From: Hysterangium stoloniferum
Lineage: Eukaryota; Basidiomycota; Agaricomycetes; Hysterangiales; Hysterangiaceae
Assembly (NCBI GenBank): GCA_015178975.1
Contig: WHVD01000005.1
Span: 62,001-126,000 of the forward strand
Reading direction: 5' to 3'
DNA: 64,000 bases
Of the stretch, positions 20,601-33,123 are shown piece by piece; positions within the stretch are counted from its first letter, which is position 1, and each line of letters starts with the position of its first letter. The notes beneath the pieces were generated by a model. The model saw only the letters and a list, made by a program, of their open reading frames with translations, did not search any database and was not told the DNA's origin. The position numbers and the translations under genes are program-made.

Positions 20601-20839
20601 TATCTTAGTATGCTGAATATAAGTGAGATAGGTCGAGCCTGGAGCGTTTATGTTGGTAATATACAAACTATACAGTGCAGAATAAACACAAGGGGCAAAA
20701 GGCAACGGCAAAGGCAGAACGTAGAACTTAAAGACAAAAAAGAACATATAAAACGACACATGAACAAGATAGTTATGAGGGGCTCCTTGGGCTCTGCGAG
20801 CGGTACTTTGGTTGATAGTACCTTGTCAGTTCTTTGAGG

Positions 20840-21870
20840 TATACGCTGTAAGGGTAATGAAATCAGTAATTGCGTCAGGATAGTCTGGACAGAGTTCAGT
20901 GGCAGATAAAGTAAAAAACAATGGCTTCTCACAAGAAGGTCCCAAAGCGTAGCATCCGGGAACCCATAGGGGAATCAAGACTGAATGGCAAATAATTTGG
21001 TCGGATGCGGTGGCTAACGGTGAGTGTAAGCAAGAGTCGGTACCAGTGACAATTAACAATCATCAACTCACAGTTGTATCGTTTCAAGGAATCGATGTCG
21101 TCCGAGCTGATAAGGTGTAGTGATGTCGGTACCTATGTAAAATGTCAGAATAATAACACATCACGGTATGACCCGAGTAGCCTCACTATTGACTTGGCCG
21201 AAGAATGCTAAATATGTCGCAGATGCCAAGCCGACACCTACAGAATCTAAGAAGGAAGTTAGAACCGGAACAACCGGAATCCTTAGAGCACTGCGGTCAA
21301 ATACAGGGAGTGTAGGATTATTAGTATATATGACATGTGTCGTGTGGGAGACAAACTTACATAATTTTAAATGGTGTAGTTCACCCACCTTGACTACATG
21401 TTGTATAGCGAACAATCGCTGTCGTCGTGAACCTCTGTCCTGGAGTAATAATCTGTGTTAGAACTAGTACGATTAACATAATTCTGTACCTACAGCAGCC
21501 AGTGTGGACTATTTCACTTGGCGCTGTGATTCCTTTTGCGAACATTCCATGCATTTGACCTTTCTAAGAAAAAATAAAGAGCAACATGATCAAGGAAATG
21601 CATGAAGATAATGTATTGGGGGCTTACATTTGCGCGTCCAGTAAACGCGACATCCTCATGGTTGCCCATACGCTCCGCAACATGGGATCCCATACTATCA
21701 GACTTACCGACTTCACACCAAGCTAGGCAATGCAGCGTCAGTGTTGCAATAAGGAGTCGCGATGGCGAAAAGAGGCTAACCGTATCCTCAAAGATGACAA
21801 TGTCAGCCTTCAGAGCCCCGCAATTACAAAAAAGAAAAAGAAATGCAAAAAAAATGCACATGTTGAACAA
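20840..21870 (-). CDS. Putative small multi-exon membrane protein gene, unrecognised
   Basis: The minus strand at 21870 opens with a strongly hydrophobic start, MFNMCIFFAFLFLFCNCGAL, followed by LLIATLTLHCLAW. A donor-like GTAAGC follows FTGRAN near 21625. Further exon-like frames are 21160-21400 (TSFLDSVGVGLASATYLAFF), then a short exon around 21066-21108, then 20840-21028 (CHSVLIPLWVPGCYALGP). Plausible short introns with GTGAGT donors and TTAG or CAG acceptors separate them. No known family is recognised. Part of the last intron and exon (20980-21110) recurs in degenerate form at 28440-28570. Exon structure is inferred by eye. Confidence 0.35.
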
Positions 21871-21930
21871 AAATAAAAAGTAGTAGGGAAACGAGAATAA
21901 AAAAATAAAATAAAAAGGTTCAGGCCCGTC

Positions 21931-24900
21931 TCATCCCACTTTCCTCCTCATAGGTAACGGCAAAATTTTCCGCTGAGTTTGTATAGGTGAGGTCTCGTCC
22001 CGAGAACGCTCGGGCGCAAGTGGCGGCGGGGATGGGGGCGGCGCGACCACAGCCTGAGCCAATGGCTGGGGCTCTCCATTGTCAGGAATATCCATCGCGG
22101 GTCCTCCGTCAGAAACGGCAGCTTTCTTTTTCTTCTTCTTTTTCTTTTTCTTCTTGCCGTCGCTCGTCGCCGGTTCGGCCGCTGCCTGTTCGGAAACTGG
22201 CTCATCGACTCCCGACTGTTCCTCGGCCTTCTCCCCTTCTTCAGGGATCTCTTCAGTTTCAGCTGGCCCGAGAACGGCACTAGGAGAGATCTCCGCGCCT
22301 TGCTGGTCTTCTGTGTCCCTCCCTGTCTGAAGACCCGGGCCAACCTGTAAAGTGAGTTGTTATCCCGTCAATTAGTAATCCATCAACGGACAATGCCATA
22401 AGCTATGACTTACTGAATCCCCAGAGCGATTCATTGATATGTTCACCATTTCCCACATATTTTGAACGCTGTCAATGAGATATTGACTGTATCTAAAGAC
22501 TCGAATACAAGGAACACTCACGCCGCGGTATATTCCAGCGTGGGATCATAGCTTTCTGGAGGCATCCCACGGCTTTGTTTCTCTTCTGTTTGTTCGACTA
22601 CAGAAAGACTTGGTTCGCTCGGCGGGTTTTGGGCCACCTATAGGGATGTTTCAGATAATTATTATTATGGTACCCTATAGTCCGATGAACCTTCACTTAC
22701 AACATTCCTCCCGATGATGTCCATGAACTCATTCATGGCTCCAGGAAGCGTTCTAAGACTTCCAAATGCGATAAGGCGCTAGATGAACGATTGAGAAAAA
22801 AATCACACTTACGCAACAGATTCATCATCACCCCCAAATTCTGGGCCTATGTTGGTATCTCCCACTGTTGGACTTGCGGAAACGGTAGAGGCCACGGCCG
22901 CACCCGCAAACGAATCCGTCATAGATCCTTCTTTGGCGGGTACAGGCGCATAGTTGTTTTTAAGGAGATCTACTCCCTCGGCTTGCTCAAGAACGACGTT
23001 TTGAGGAATGTCCACTTCCCTCTGTTCTTCGGTTTCCTTGCTGGCCGCAAGATTCACCTCGCTCGTCAGACTCGAGCCAACCTGTAAAACGAATCGTTAT
23101 TCGTCAATTTGTGCCATATCAACAAAGAATCATATAAGCCTTCACTCACACAATTAACAGAGCAATTTATGAACACGTTCGCGGCTGGAACCACATCTTC
23201 AATGCTGTTAAATGAAATAAGACACTAACTAAACGATTTGGATACAAAAGGAACTCACACAATGACTTTTTCCTCAGTGTGGGCTGGCTTAAGAACAACT
23301 TCTGGAAGCATTTCAAAACTTTCCTGCTCTTGTTTTCGCTCGACTACGGAAAGACTTGCTTCCCTTGTAGTTGGAGCTACCTGTAAATCAAGCTATTGTT
23401 CGGTCAATTAGTCTCAAGTTGACTTACAGTCCAATGAACCTTCACTTACAGAATTCCCCGCCAACACACCCATGGCTTCCGACGGGTCTCTAGCACTGTC
23501 AAGTGAGATATTGCAATTGTCCATCAGATCAATAGCAGACTCCGGCGATTCTGGAATAAATGAACCAGCTTCCGACGTCACTTGCTTGGGAGTGATACGG
23601 TCATCGGTTTTCCTCCATGCAGCGTGAAACCTTTCAGCGACAGCAGGAAGATACTTGCTTCCCATTCTAGTCGTAATTACCTCGCCAAATTCATCCGTGA
23701 TCGTCTTGAATTGAAACTCGGGCTGTTTTATTCCACTTTCTTCGGAGAAGATGAAATCACCAGGCAAAGGGGGCAGCACTAAGATATAAGGGCGCGGTTG
23801 GCGTTCCCTCCATACTTTTATTGCAGATATCTGCTCGAGACTGAGATGCCTGCAACCAATATTCAATGAGAATTAAGACTTTAATAAGATGGGACTCACA
23901 ACTGTGGGCGTGTTGCGATCTGTGGTGAATACTGGAGCCCCAGACTCATATCCATAAGTGATTGGCATATATCTGGGATTTTGTTCACATATTCAGAACC
24001 AACTAAAATGTTGAAGATCTCTGTCGCTATGGCGGCATGGTCGTCCCATGTACTTCCTTCGCCCCAGGTAAATATTGGCGGAAGGGCAACGACACGATAA
24101 ACGGTGCGTCCGGTGTAACGCAAAATTCCATCTAGTTCATCCTCATCCAGATATCTGCACAACACATTTTAAACCTGATTATAAGGATAGCTAGTACCCA
24201 GACACATACTGAGGTGTCCAGGGCGAAGGCAGGTCTCCATCAAAGGACTTGTCTAAAAAGAGGTGCATTTTGTTTCCAAGTTCATATATGAAGCAATTTT
24301 TTGATTGTCTCACCTTTTTCCTTATCGTCACCCCTATACAAATACTCTGTTGTATCATTTTATTCGGATAAATAGAGTATAACTTACGTTGTCGGCCTCT
24401 CATGCCCGGTGATACCAACTGGCACAGACTTTGATCCTAAATTGCATAAATGTTAATCTCCACAATGACAAAGGCTAAGAGATAAGTAGGCCATTACCTT
24501 CTTTGAGTGACTCATCCTCAATGTTAACCAAGGTATCAGCACTGGCAAACGATGAAACAACTTCACATGGCACGTCGGGAATGCGGGGAACTGCTAGGAG
24601 CATTTCCGGAATTGTGTTAGGCGTACCTGCGATGGTCATCCATTCAGATTATCATTCTAGAAATCTCACAAAGGAATTATTTAAAACGTACCAAAGGCCG
24701 TGGCTTGGAGATCCTTGTCACTTGGGGGCTGTGATTGTGCCGGGACGGCACGTTCCATGAAGTCGAGGATGTTGACAATAAGTGGTTCGCCAAACGCAGA
24801 TGGACTTGGCGCGGATGTGGGAGAATCTGTTTGCGTGCCCATATTGAGGAGAACCCTTTGGGGCGTGGCGGGATTATTGTTGTGACTGAACTCTCGACCG

Positions 24901-26828
24901 TTTTCTTTTGTAGGAGCTATACTGAGATTGAGTATTTGATAATACCATTAATAAGTACGGGAAACAAACCGGAATTTGTACCGTTTGATTGGGCTCGCTG
25001 TCTGTTTAACCTGCGTTTTGGCGTGGAGTTAGCTTCAGGCGACCCAATAGATTCCAGGAACATGTGATCGGCTGAAAGACAATATAAGTTCAAATAAACA
25101 ATTAAACAGAGGAGAACGGACCTATCACCACATTATCCGCGTTTTTATAGCCATCAATATCTATGTCCTCCGTATGTTTGATACCTCTTGAAGCACTGTT
25201 CGAGCTGCCGCTCGGAATAGCACGAACGGAATCGGAGGCAGTTCGTGCCTTGCTGCTAACCATGATACAACGCTGGGGAAGGGTGGGGAGGGGAATATCT
25301 TGTTGTTCTATTAAAAGTAAGTGTATATATTTAAAATGAGCATTGCTGCACGAACCTAACACCCCACCATCCATTCTTACATTATCTTGAATGCCTGCAT
25401 CCTGTTTGGTGCCGTCAATACCCTCGGTCTCTTCCACTTCCCGGTTCTTGGCATCCGAGTGACCAACTGAGCCAGGCTCACCACTATCGTTGACCTCGTC
25501 TGCAGCGGGTGCGCGACCAGTCGCAGCTTGAACCCTGGATTGGACACCATCATGTATGATGGAATCCCGAGCGAGCGTATCTGGGTCTTTGTTTTCCACA
25601 TCCATCCGGCTGAAGCTGGGTGGCGGGGTTGGCACCGAGGCAAATAACCCAGAGGATGATGCGCATGCAATTTTGGGGGCGGGCGAGGCTGGGAGTGTAG
25701 GTGACGCGATGGAGGATGGGTGTGGTTGTGGGTTAGGGGGCGGGGCAGGGGTTGCACCTTCAGTGATTGCGCCTTGGGCCTCCATACTATCCCTCCGTTC
25801 CTCTCTGTCTGCACGTTCATCATGTTTAAATCCAATAGCCCGACTATGGAGATGTCTGGCGTCACTGTCAATGCGAACAATCGATGTCGTCCGTTTGAAG
25901 AACAGTCTTTGAAGCCAAGACAGCAGGATGACGGCAACGACTAGCACAATGAGTAGTAGCAGGCATGTATACACAACAAGTGTTCTAAATGCCGCTACAT
26001 GGCTAGATAAATAAGGTGCTGTTCTTCAGACATGCGACTGTAGGTGGCTGTAACAAATGACTCACCGGCTTCTAAGCTTGGGACAAAAGGTCTCCTTGAC
26101 GTGCGCGGCCAGCATAGGTGGGAGATGCGCGACAAGCTCCCCCCTCTCTCCCATGTAATCATTGAGTACAACCATTGCGCTCAAACGTTCAGTTGCGAGG
26201 GGATACAATCTTCCAAAAGCATACCCATATGAGTTGCAAGATAATAAGCAATGAAAAATAGCCACCGCCACTCACACATCGCTATAACAAATTGCATGCA
26301 AGGAACGGAAGAGGGTGTGCTTGGGAAGCGAATGGAGCAGTTTGCTGGCCTCGCCAAGGTCCAAGTTGAGATTGAAGTGCAGCTTGATTCTTGTGACCGT
26401 GGCGGAGAAGAGGCGGGACTCGACGCCGGTATCAATCAGTGGAAGCTGGCCTTTGAGGAAGATGGCCAGTTTGGTCATCTTATCCAAAGCCCGAACTTGC
26501 ACTGCGGCGGCGGAGTGGCGGAGTAGAAATGAAAACGTGTACCGAGGAATATGGGGGATCCCAGAGATGATGTAAGCCCTATGGCAAATGTTAGTATGGG
26601 TGGCGGTGGTGAGGGGAGAGCGAAATAGAAATACACGTACAGGGTGGATGACACCATGTCCGTGAACACAAGAAAGGATTCCACAACCAGGGCAGGAGCT
26701 TGGGAGACTGTAAATGTGGGAGCTAGCACTCTCACCGCCCAGTGGCCGACAAAAACAACAAATAGTACCACCACGATGTCCATAAAAATTCGGAACGTGG
26801 GGCGCTTGATGAAACCCAATGGAATCAT
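21931..26828 (-). CDS. Long multi-exon membrane protein with disordered tail, unrecognised
   Basis: The start is ATG at 26828. Exon 1 (26828-26641) encodes FMDIVVVLFVVFVGHWAV, a membrane segment; exon 2 is about 26578-26543 and exon 3 about 26501-26276. Near 25970 a second strong membrane segment (CLLLLIVLVVAVILLSWL) leads into a long proline-, acid- and serine-rich tail. A globular-looking block follows at 24165-23420 (YLDEDELDGILRYTGRTVY, then FIFSEESGIKQPEFQFK across a phased intron). The C-terminus has a run of 11 lysines encoded at about 22125-22175, and the stop TGA is at 21931-21933. Introns of about 50-65 bp recur, and exons near 22560-22640 and 23270-23385 look like duplicates. No family is recognised. 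It might be two genes; the single-gene model is inference. Confidence 0.5.
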
Positions 26829-27729
26829 CTTTGAGTTAGGTTGGAATGATATGTTAGAGGTGTAATACTTCAGGGTAAATCTGAGGTGGCGGAGAACAAG
26901 GCTGCAGCTATGGATGATCTTATAACTCCCGAGAAAGATCATTAATAATGATCAACCAATAACAATCGGGAATCTCATTTCGTCGGAGTGGGAAATAAAT
27001 TGGCACTTGTACAAAAATTCATTCAGTGACAATATGTTATTCAGAAGGATCTTCGGAAGATAAGGTTGAAGATGGGGTCCCGATTACGCCTAATCGGGAT
27101 TTAAAATAACGAGTTAGAAGATATCCGCGTAAAACGCCATCCCCAATCTACTAGCATATCAGAGGCTCCAGTTGAAACAGCCATGTCGTACGCGTCGCAT
27201 TATCCTATACTATATACAGGTTATATCAGGAGGAAGCAGCCTCGATACAGGGTATTCTCTCGTCCCCGTCGCCCGGGTCGATCATAGCGCATTTTAGGGA
27301 TATGTGAATAGAGGTCTCTCGCGTAACGGCATGGCATGCAGTCATGAGGCCTGGCCGTGCCCCTTGGTGACGAAAAGCATTTAGATCGCGTACTGTTAAT
27401 TCAAACCATGATCCGCTTTAAGTATTGTGGCGTGAGCAACTACCCCCATTGTGTGGAGCGACCACCGGAATCAGGCCCGGGCTTCACAGGACAACGATCA
27501 AACCTTAATCCGTGCCTGCAGTCATTGTATTGCTCCGGCTTTACATTATTGCTTCGTTTCTCCCCGGCGAGTTTTGCGCCAAGCGGTGCTGTCGCGGTCA
27601 CGTTGTCTTCAGGTGACAAGCAACGAGGTCGATTGCGTGAACTCATTCCCAAAATAGGTTCTAACGCGTCCGCTCGGAGAATATCGGAAAAACCTTGTAT
27701 ACTGCAAGTTCTGACAGGCGTTTGGTCAA
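26829..27729. other. Intergenic region upstream of membrane protein gene
   Basis: This presumably holds the promoter of the minus-strand gene that starts at 26828, but I see no specific element. Around 27312-27345 a short motif (GAGGTCTCTCGCGT with CATGGCATGC) recurs inverted at about 20286-20312. Open frames at 27357-27737 show no domain. Confidence 0.35.
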
Positions 27730-27852
27730 TGTCATAGCAGTACTTCGATGATTACATGCAGGATGGGTCTTCCCCGTGTCCACATCTTAGGCATAGATAC
27801 GGACACGGGGAAGACCCATCCTGCATGTAATCATCGAAGTACTGCTATGACA
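27730..27852. repeat. Perfect inverted repeat, 52-bp arms, 19-nt loop
   Basis: Arm 27730-27781 (begins TGTCATAGCAGTACTTCG) is the exact reverse complement of arm 27801-27852 (ends CGAAGTACTGCTATGACA). The loop at 27782-27800 is ACATCTTAGGCATAGATAC. The arms are about 50% GC and carry no transposon-end signature I know. A transcript would form a 52-bp perfect hairpin, long enough to be a Dicer substrate. It could instead be a fold-back assembly or template-switch artefact. Confidence 0.9.
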
Positions 27853-28350
27853 AAGGCAGCGAGCGAGCCTTGCGAGCACTAGCTATGTATCTAGATCCGT
27901 TATCTTCGAGATACTGTAAAAACCCCTCATCCCCATCCTTTCTCTCAAAATATTTCTTATGTGCGCTACTATTGTCTAATTCATTTAGGCCATCCTTTCA
28001 CACCTTCATTCTCTTGCAAACATTCCAAAAAATCAGAAATACCTTAAGCTAAATCGACTATTTCTACCTTTTTCCTTTCTGAGTCTGACACGTGATCTTT
28101 CATTCCTTGCCTTGCTGTGGGCGCTCGAGGAAGTGACGCGAAATCATGTAAGGTTACTTGCACTTACTATCAGTATGAATAGCCATAGGTCGTACCTCGG
28201 TGGAGGGTGATTGTTTTCATGGAAAAGTACCGTACCAACCAAAAACCGACACGCCAAATGCTCCGAATTCCAAGAATCTTACACAAGCCTAATTGTGCAT
28301 TGTGTCAAAGCGCTTGAAAATGACGTACGGGCATGGATTGATTTCGCCCT
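27853..28350. other. Intergenic, nothing recognised
   Basis: No gene, repeat or RNA is supported in this stretch. Confidence 0.4.
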
Positions 28351-29589
28351 TTAGTCGACGTCCAGGGAACACATTACCCGATTAAGAGTAGTCTCCAATA
28401 TTTGACAAGTCTGCGCCGATAAATCATTGACTCCGGGACGCGATGGGTAATAATTTGGTTGGACGAGGTGGCTAACGGTTGAGTATAAGCAAGAGTTCAT
28501 GACAGTGGTTTTGAACAACCAACAACTCACACGAATAGTTGCAAGGAATCGGTTTCCGTTTCGTCCAATATAGAAGGATGTACAAAGTTCGAAAACGGCG
28601 TCATGAAATGCCATTTACAAGCACCGCTAGGCTGGCTGGTGACTCATGCTTTTCTCCCATCCTCGAATGGTCGATCAGCTTAAAGCCTACACGAACGAAC
28701 GTCCGACACTACCCAATGAATGAAATTGAAGGCACATTCACTTGGCACGGGCGTCTGATCTGACGAGTCTTCAGCCTAGTTGATAGAAGACACAGACTGA
28801 GCGTTGAGGACGGGCTGTTGGGATCCGAACAGGCATTAGTGCCATGTTACAATATACACGTCCACTTACAGATATCACCATATTATTGAACAAGTTCATG
28901 GCTTACTAAACCATAGAAACGAAAAGGACACTCACGATACTCTTTACTCGCGAGCAGTCCGGAGAGCCGGGTCGATTATAGCGCAGACAGACGTCAAATC
29001 TTATCCTTCTGTGCGGACAGAGATGTGAATATTTCTCGAGTAGGTACACGTCCACTTGCAGAGATGGCCACATGGTTGAGCAAGTCCATGGTTTGTTTAT
29101 CGAAAGAGCCTTCGGCACTATAATGTGTTACAATAGTAAGAATAAGCCATTTAAATTAAAAGGATACTTACAGAATGGATTCTTGTTGTCTCCCTCATCC
29201 TGAAGCCTGGCCAGCGCTTGTTTCCACATTGTCAGACTATTGTTATTAGATCCCATTACTGTCTTGTGGATGGATATAAATAGACTTAGTAGGACTCGCC
29301 CTGTCGAAGCTTCATTATTGTGAACGTTGCAGCACACACGTCGAAGTTGATCCGATCCTTCTGCACAGTACTCAGACGTTAATATTTCTCGAGAGCCGAC
29401 ATGAAGAGAAACCGAATCATCACCTTCTATAGATTGCCGTTCATTATATCTCCCTTCTTTGTGAACTAATGGAGCACCATCACTCGCCAAACACCAATAT
29501 GAAGTGGCCAGTTGTGGTAAATAGCGGGAACTTGGGAGTGTTGTTGATAGTATCGGAGGCATGTCTGCGATGATCGCGCATTCGAGCAA
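28351..29589 (-). pseudogene. Unrecognised minus-strand gene pieces
   Basis: A 153-codon frame (29589-29128) contains LRRVCCNVHNNEASTGRVLL, then DNKNPF followed by a donor-like GTAAGTATCC. An exon-like frame near 29100-28990 includes MDLLNHVAISASGRVPTREI, which resembles the preceding block and suggests exon duplication. Downstream, 28614-28351 resembles part of the gene at 20840-21870. Stops and unclear splicing suggest a decayed gene or two fused remnants. No function is assigned. Confidence 0.3.
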
Positions 29590-30685
29590 AGATCACAGGA
29601 AGGAACGATGTGTGAAGAAAAAATCCCTTGTCCTTGTCATCGTATATTATTGGAATATGTTCTGTAGAAATGGTATAGGTTTATAAGAAGGGGATAGCTG
29701 AGCCACAAACCTTGCACAATACTAGGACAATTCACTTATTGATCGTATCCAATTTTGCAATGTCACCTCCGCGCGGCTGGAAACGCTTTGATGGTGGTGG
29801 TTTAGGTGCGCCGAGGAGGAAGGGATATCTTGTTTTGTATGATAGAAGCAATAAACGAGCCTACACGAGCCTAGAGCCGCGCCGCGGGATATTGCACTGT
29901 GATGAACGTCTGCGTCCTATGTAGTGCAGTTACATGATCTTAGGTAAGTATATGATGAAAGTAATACATGAAACTACACGAACGTAGCTGTGCCATGCCG
30001 TTAATACCTCTCAGATCTTCTTCATCCTTGACATCCGAGTACTGGGCTGGCCTGTTCGCGGCCACTCGCAGGGGGTCCACATCAATCATAATATGAGTAA
30101 TAAGTCGACATGGTCGAATGCGTTGGAACTCGGAGCAGGAACATTTGCATGTTGGTTCTCTCACTCTGGGTTCAGCTCCTCCAACGTGGTGAAGAGAGGC
30201 AAGTGAAGGATGAAATGGGAATGGTTATAAGGGAGGGATAGATGGTGCGACCATGGTTATGATCATTGACCGAACCTGTACATCGTAATATGGGGATAGA
30301 ATAAATGATTTGCGAGACGCCGCAACATAGCTGGATGATACACTAACATGAGTAACAAGATAATAGGGAACAAAAAGTGCATGTCGCCCAAATCGGACTT
30401 ACCACTTTGAATATAGACCTGTGGCAAGAAATGCGTGATCGACTTCCTTTGATGACGCCTCAGGTGATATAACATTAATAAAACCCTCGGAATATTAGTG
30501 ACAAGGCTCACTAGACTGTGTTATTGGTGGCTTTTGGGTAAACGCCACGCGCGCGCTTTGGCCATAGGTTCGAATCGATGGATAGCCATTAAACCTTATC
30601 TCATGTTACAATTTAGTTATGCCAGCGCGATTTTGTGGTTGCCATGAGTCGTACCATGATGATATTGGCTGTGGCACGCTTTAAC
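29590..30685. other. Intergenic with small unassigned frames
   Basis: Minus-strand frames at 29940-30164 (a cysteine-containing CKCSCSEFQR motif) and 30263-30511, and a plus-strand frame at 29712-29924, show no recognisable domain. I do not call genes. Confidence 0.3.
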
Positions 30686-31107
30686 TGTTGGAATATGTGG
30701 TTTGGAACCATAAGTACCCACATGTATCCATAGTAGTCCTTATCCATGGTTTTACCATGTGGTCAATCTGAGTCTGCTGAGTCTGAGTGGTGGTCTATTT
30801 GTCCAGTAGGGTCACTAGTCTTTGTCCTGATCCCCTTCCCTCTTTTCACTCTAACAGGTTATATTGTAGTTTATATTTGAGCGAGTGAGAACTAGAAAGA
30901 TAATAATATCTTTGGGTTTTTCGGACTGATTTATTCGCCTCTTGTTTTCTATCCTATATACTATGTACCGGTAATGGTACTTTGCCGGTTCCATACTGAT
31001 TCCTAATCTTTTACTAATACTATGTTTTATTCTCTATTATAACTGTGCTCGGACTTATTCTGCGTCCGATTTCCGACTTCCGACTTCAAACTCCAACAAT
31101 CTCAACA
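30686..31107 (+). mobile_element. Copia-type LTR (family F)
   Basis: It starts TGTTGGAATATGTGG and ends AATCTCAACA, the TG...CA form typical of copia LTRs. It is followed by GGTTAGGGGCCCTAGC, which resembles the start of an internal region with a primer-binding site. Flanking 5-mers (TTAAC and GGTTA) do not match. It is therefore more likely the 5' LTR of a truncated element than a solo LTR. Confidence 0.55.
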
Positions 31108-31314
31108 GGTTAGGGGCCCTAGCAATGCCCTGGCAACATCCTCTATTATTCTTTGATCTCTGTGGGATGCACTTCACCAATTTCTTTCCACTGCTCACAG
31201 CATAATCTTATTACATCCATCCACAACTCCATCAAGTTTTGTATTTCCATAAGCTGTTGTTGCCTCTGTGCAGCCCCCAATATCTGCCAGCAGATACATG
31301 ACACTAATGTCATA
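31108..31314 (+). mobile_element. Truncated internal part of a retroelement
   Basis: This short stretch follows the LTR and is cut by the 5' end of Helitron copy 2 at 31315. A minus-strand frame through it (31146-31334) is glutamine-rich and unrecognised. Assignment to the LTR element rests on adjacency only. Confidence 0.3.
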
Positions 31315-31384
31315 TCAGTTCTCTGGAGAAGCATTACATATCCCTGGGGGGGGGGGGTCTATAAGCATTTCCGGGAAAATCTCA

Positions 31385-31675
31385 ATAAAATTGGAATAAT
31401 TCAAATAAAATACAATAAATGAAAATAAAATAAAATAAAATAAATCAAAAAGAAATATGAGAAATCAAGAAGTAAAAACAATAAATAAAATAAATCAAAA
31501 TAAAATACAATAAATCCAAATACAATATAATAAATCAAAATATAATCAAAATATAATCAAAATAAAATACAGTAACTCAAAATAAAATACAGTAACTCAA
31601 AATAAAATACAGTAACTCAAAATAAAACACAGTAAATCAAAATGAAATACATTAAATCAAAATAAATAAATCAGG
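31385..31675 (+). repeat. A-rich tract of Helitron copy 2
   Basis: This is the counterpart of 3256-3595 in copy 1, built from AAATAAAATAC and CAGTAACTCAAAATA units. Unit number differs from copy 1. Confidence 0.8.
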
Positions 31676-32449
31676 TGAGCACAGTGATTACTTGCAGTTG
31701 ACCATCAATTCAACCATTGGAACTTCTCAGAAATACTTAAAAGTTGTTGATGCAGGGGGGTTTGGGGGGCTTCACCTCCCAACAAGCTGGAGCCCACAGC
31801 GAAGTTGTGGGGCTGGTCACAGAGTGACTGCCCCGCAGCATAGCAAGGGTTCCCAAGCTTGTCATATAAGTTAATTCATTTGCATTGGTGGGTCCATGGG
31901 TGTTCTTGCTGAGTCATAAAATAGAAGCACCTGTGAGCGAAGTGAGCCCTATTTTCCCATGGTCTGCATCTGCGAGTGAAGCGAGCAGCCTGTTTCCCAT
32001 AGTCTGTATCTGTGAGCACAGCAAGCCTCAGGGTTCCCACAAAAATTTAAAACTCCTCCTACTGCTGCCATGCTGTCAGGCCACCCAATCACTTGCATCT
32101 TCCACTCTAAGCTCTCTAAAAATAAACTCTGACCAGTTCTTCCATAGGACAATCAAGGGCTATATAATTACCACTTCTCTGAGCCTTTTAATTGGCCCCA
32201 TTGGCTTTGAGGCATGTGACAGCAAATTCTCTCTTTTTGAATTTAAACTTATTTTTTCCTATATAAACCTTTGGTCTTTTTTGGTAGTTTTGTTAAAGAA
32301 GATCAGGGAGGTGAAGTTCTAAAGACTTTATTGAGTTTCCTGGAAATTCCAGTAAGTTATTTGTTAATTTTCACTTTTTTTAATGTCTTTTTAATACATT
32401 CCTGTCTCTTTTTGTATCCTTTCTGGCTCAGATCATATCCTCATACCAT

Positions 32450-33115
32450 CCAGGACTTTTTCAGTAAGTTTTGGATTATTTTGATTATGTTTCTGCTTTT
32501 TTTTGATATTTTTCTGTATGAAATTTCATGTTTTTAATGTTTTTTTAATGTTTCTTTAGGAAACCTTCTGATCTGTTGATTCTTATTTGATCTCAAGGAA
32601 TCTTCTCAACATCCAGGATACTTTCAGGTAAGTTTTAGGTTGTTTTGATCATGTTTTCTTTTTTTTTTTGGGATTTTTCTGTATTTAAACTTCACATTTT
32701 TAATGTTTTTTAATTTGTTTTTGTCTCAAGGGATCTTCGGAACATCCAGGATACTTTCAGATAGGTTTTAGGTTGTTTTGATCATGTTCTTTTATTTTTT
32801 TGGTATTTTTCTGTATTTAAATTTCGCATTTTTAATGTTTTTTTAATGTTTTTTAAGAAGACCTTTTGATCCTTTCATTTTGATTTCATCTCAAGGCATC
32901 TTCTCAATAGCCACAATAGTTTAGGGTGAGCCTTGGATTGTTTTGATCATGTTTTTGAGTTTTTTGGTATTTTTCTGTATTGAAATTTCGTGTTTAACAT
33001 TTTGTTATTGTTTTTTTTAGGAGACTTTCTAATCCTTTGGTTCTTACTTCATCTCAAGGCATATTCATAACATCCATGACAGTTTCAGGTGTGTTTTAGG
33101 TTGTTTTGATCATAT
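32450..33115 (+). repeat. Intron-like leader array of Helitron copy 2
   Basis: It is the same array as in copy 1, with about five units. Some donor-like junctions differ from copy 1: the first reads CAGTAAGT instead of CAGGTAAGT, and a later one reads CAGATAGG. The array ends at the internal deletion near 33122. Confidence 0.6.
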
Positions 33116-33123
33116 TTCTGCTT

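Noticed and set aside
25556-25912. Plus-strand 118-codon frame
   Set aside because: It is antisense to the low-complexity tail of the membrane protein gene. The frame is open because of composition.
30515-30590. tRNA-like stretch with B-box GGTTCGAATCG
   Set aside because: An acceptor-like pairing exists, but the T-stem and anticodon arm do not form. Chance or a decayed SINE is more likely.
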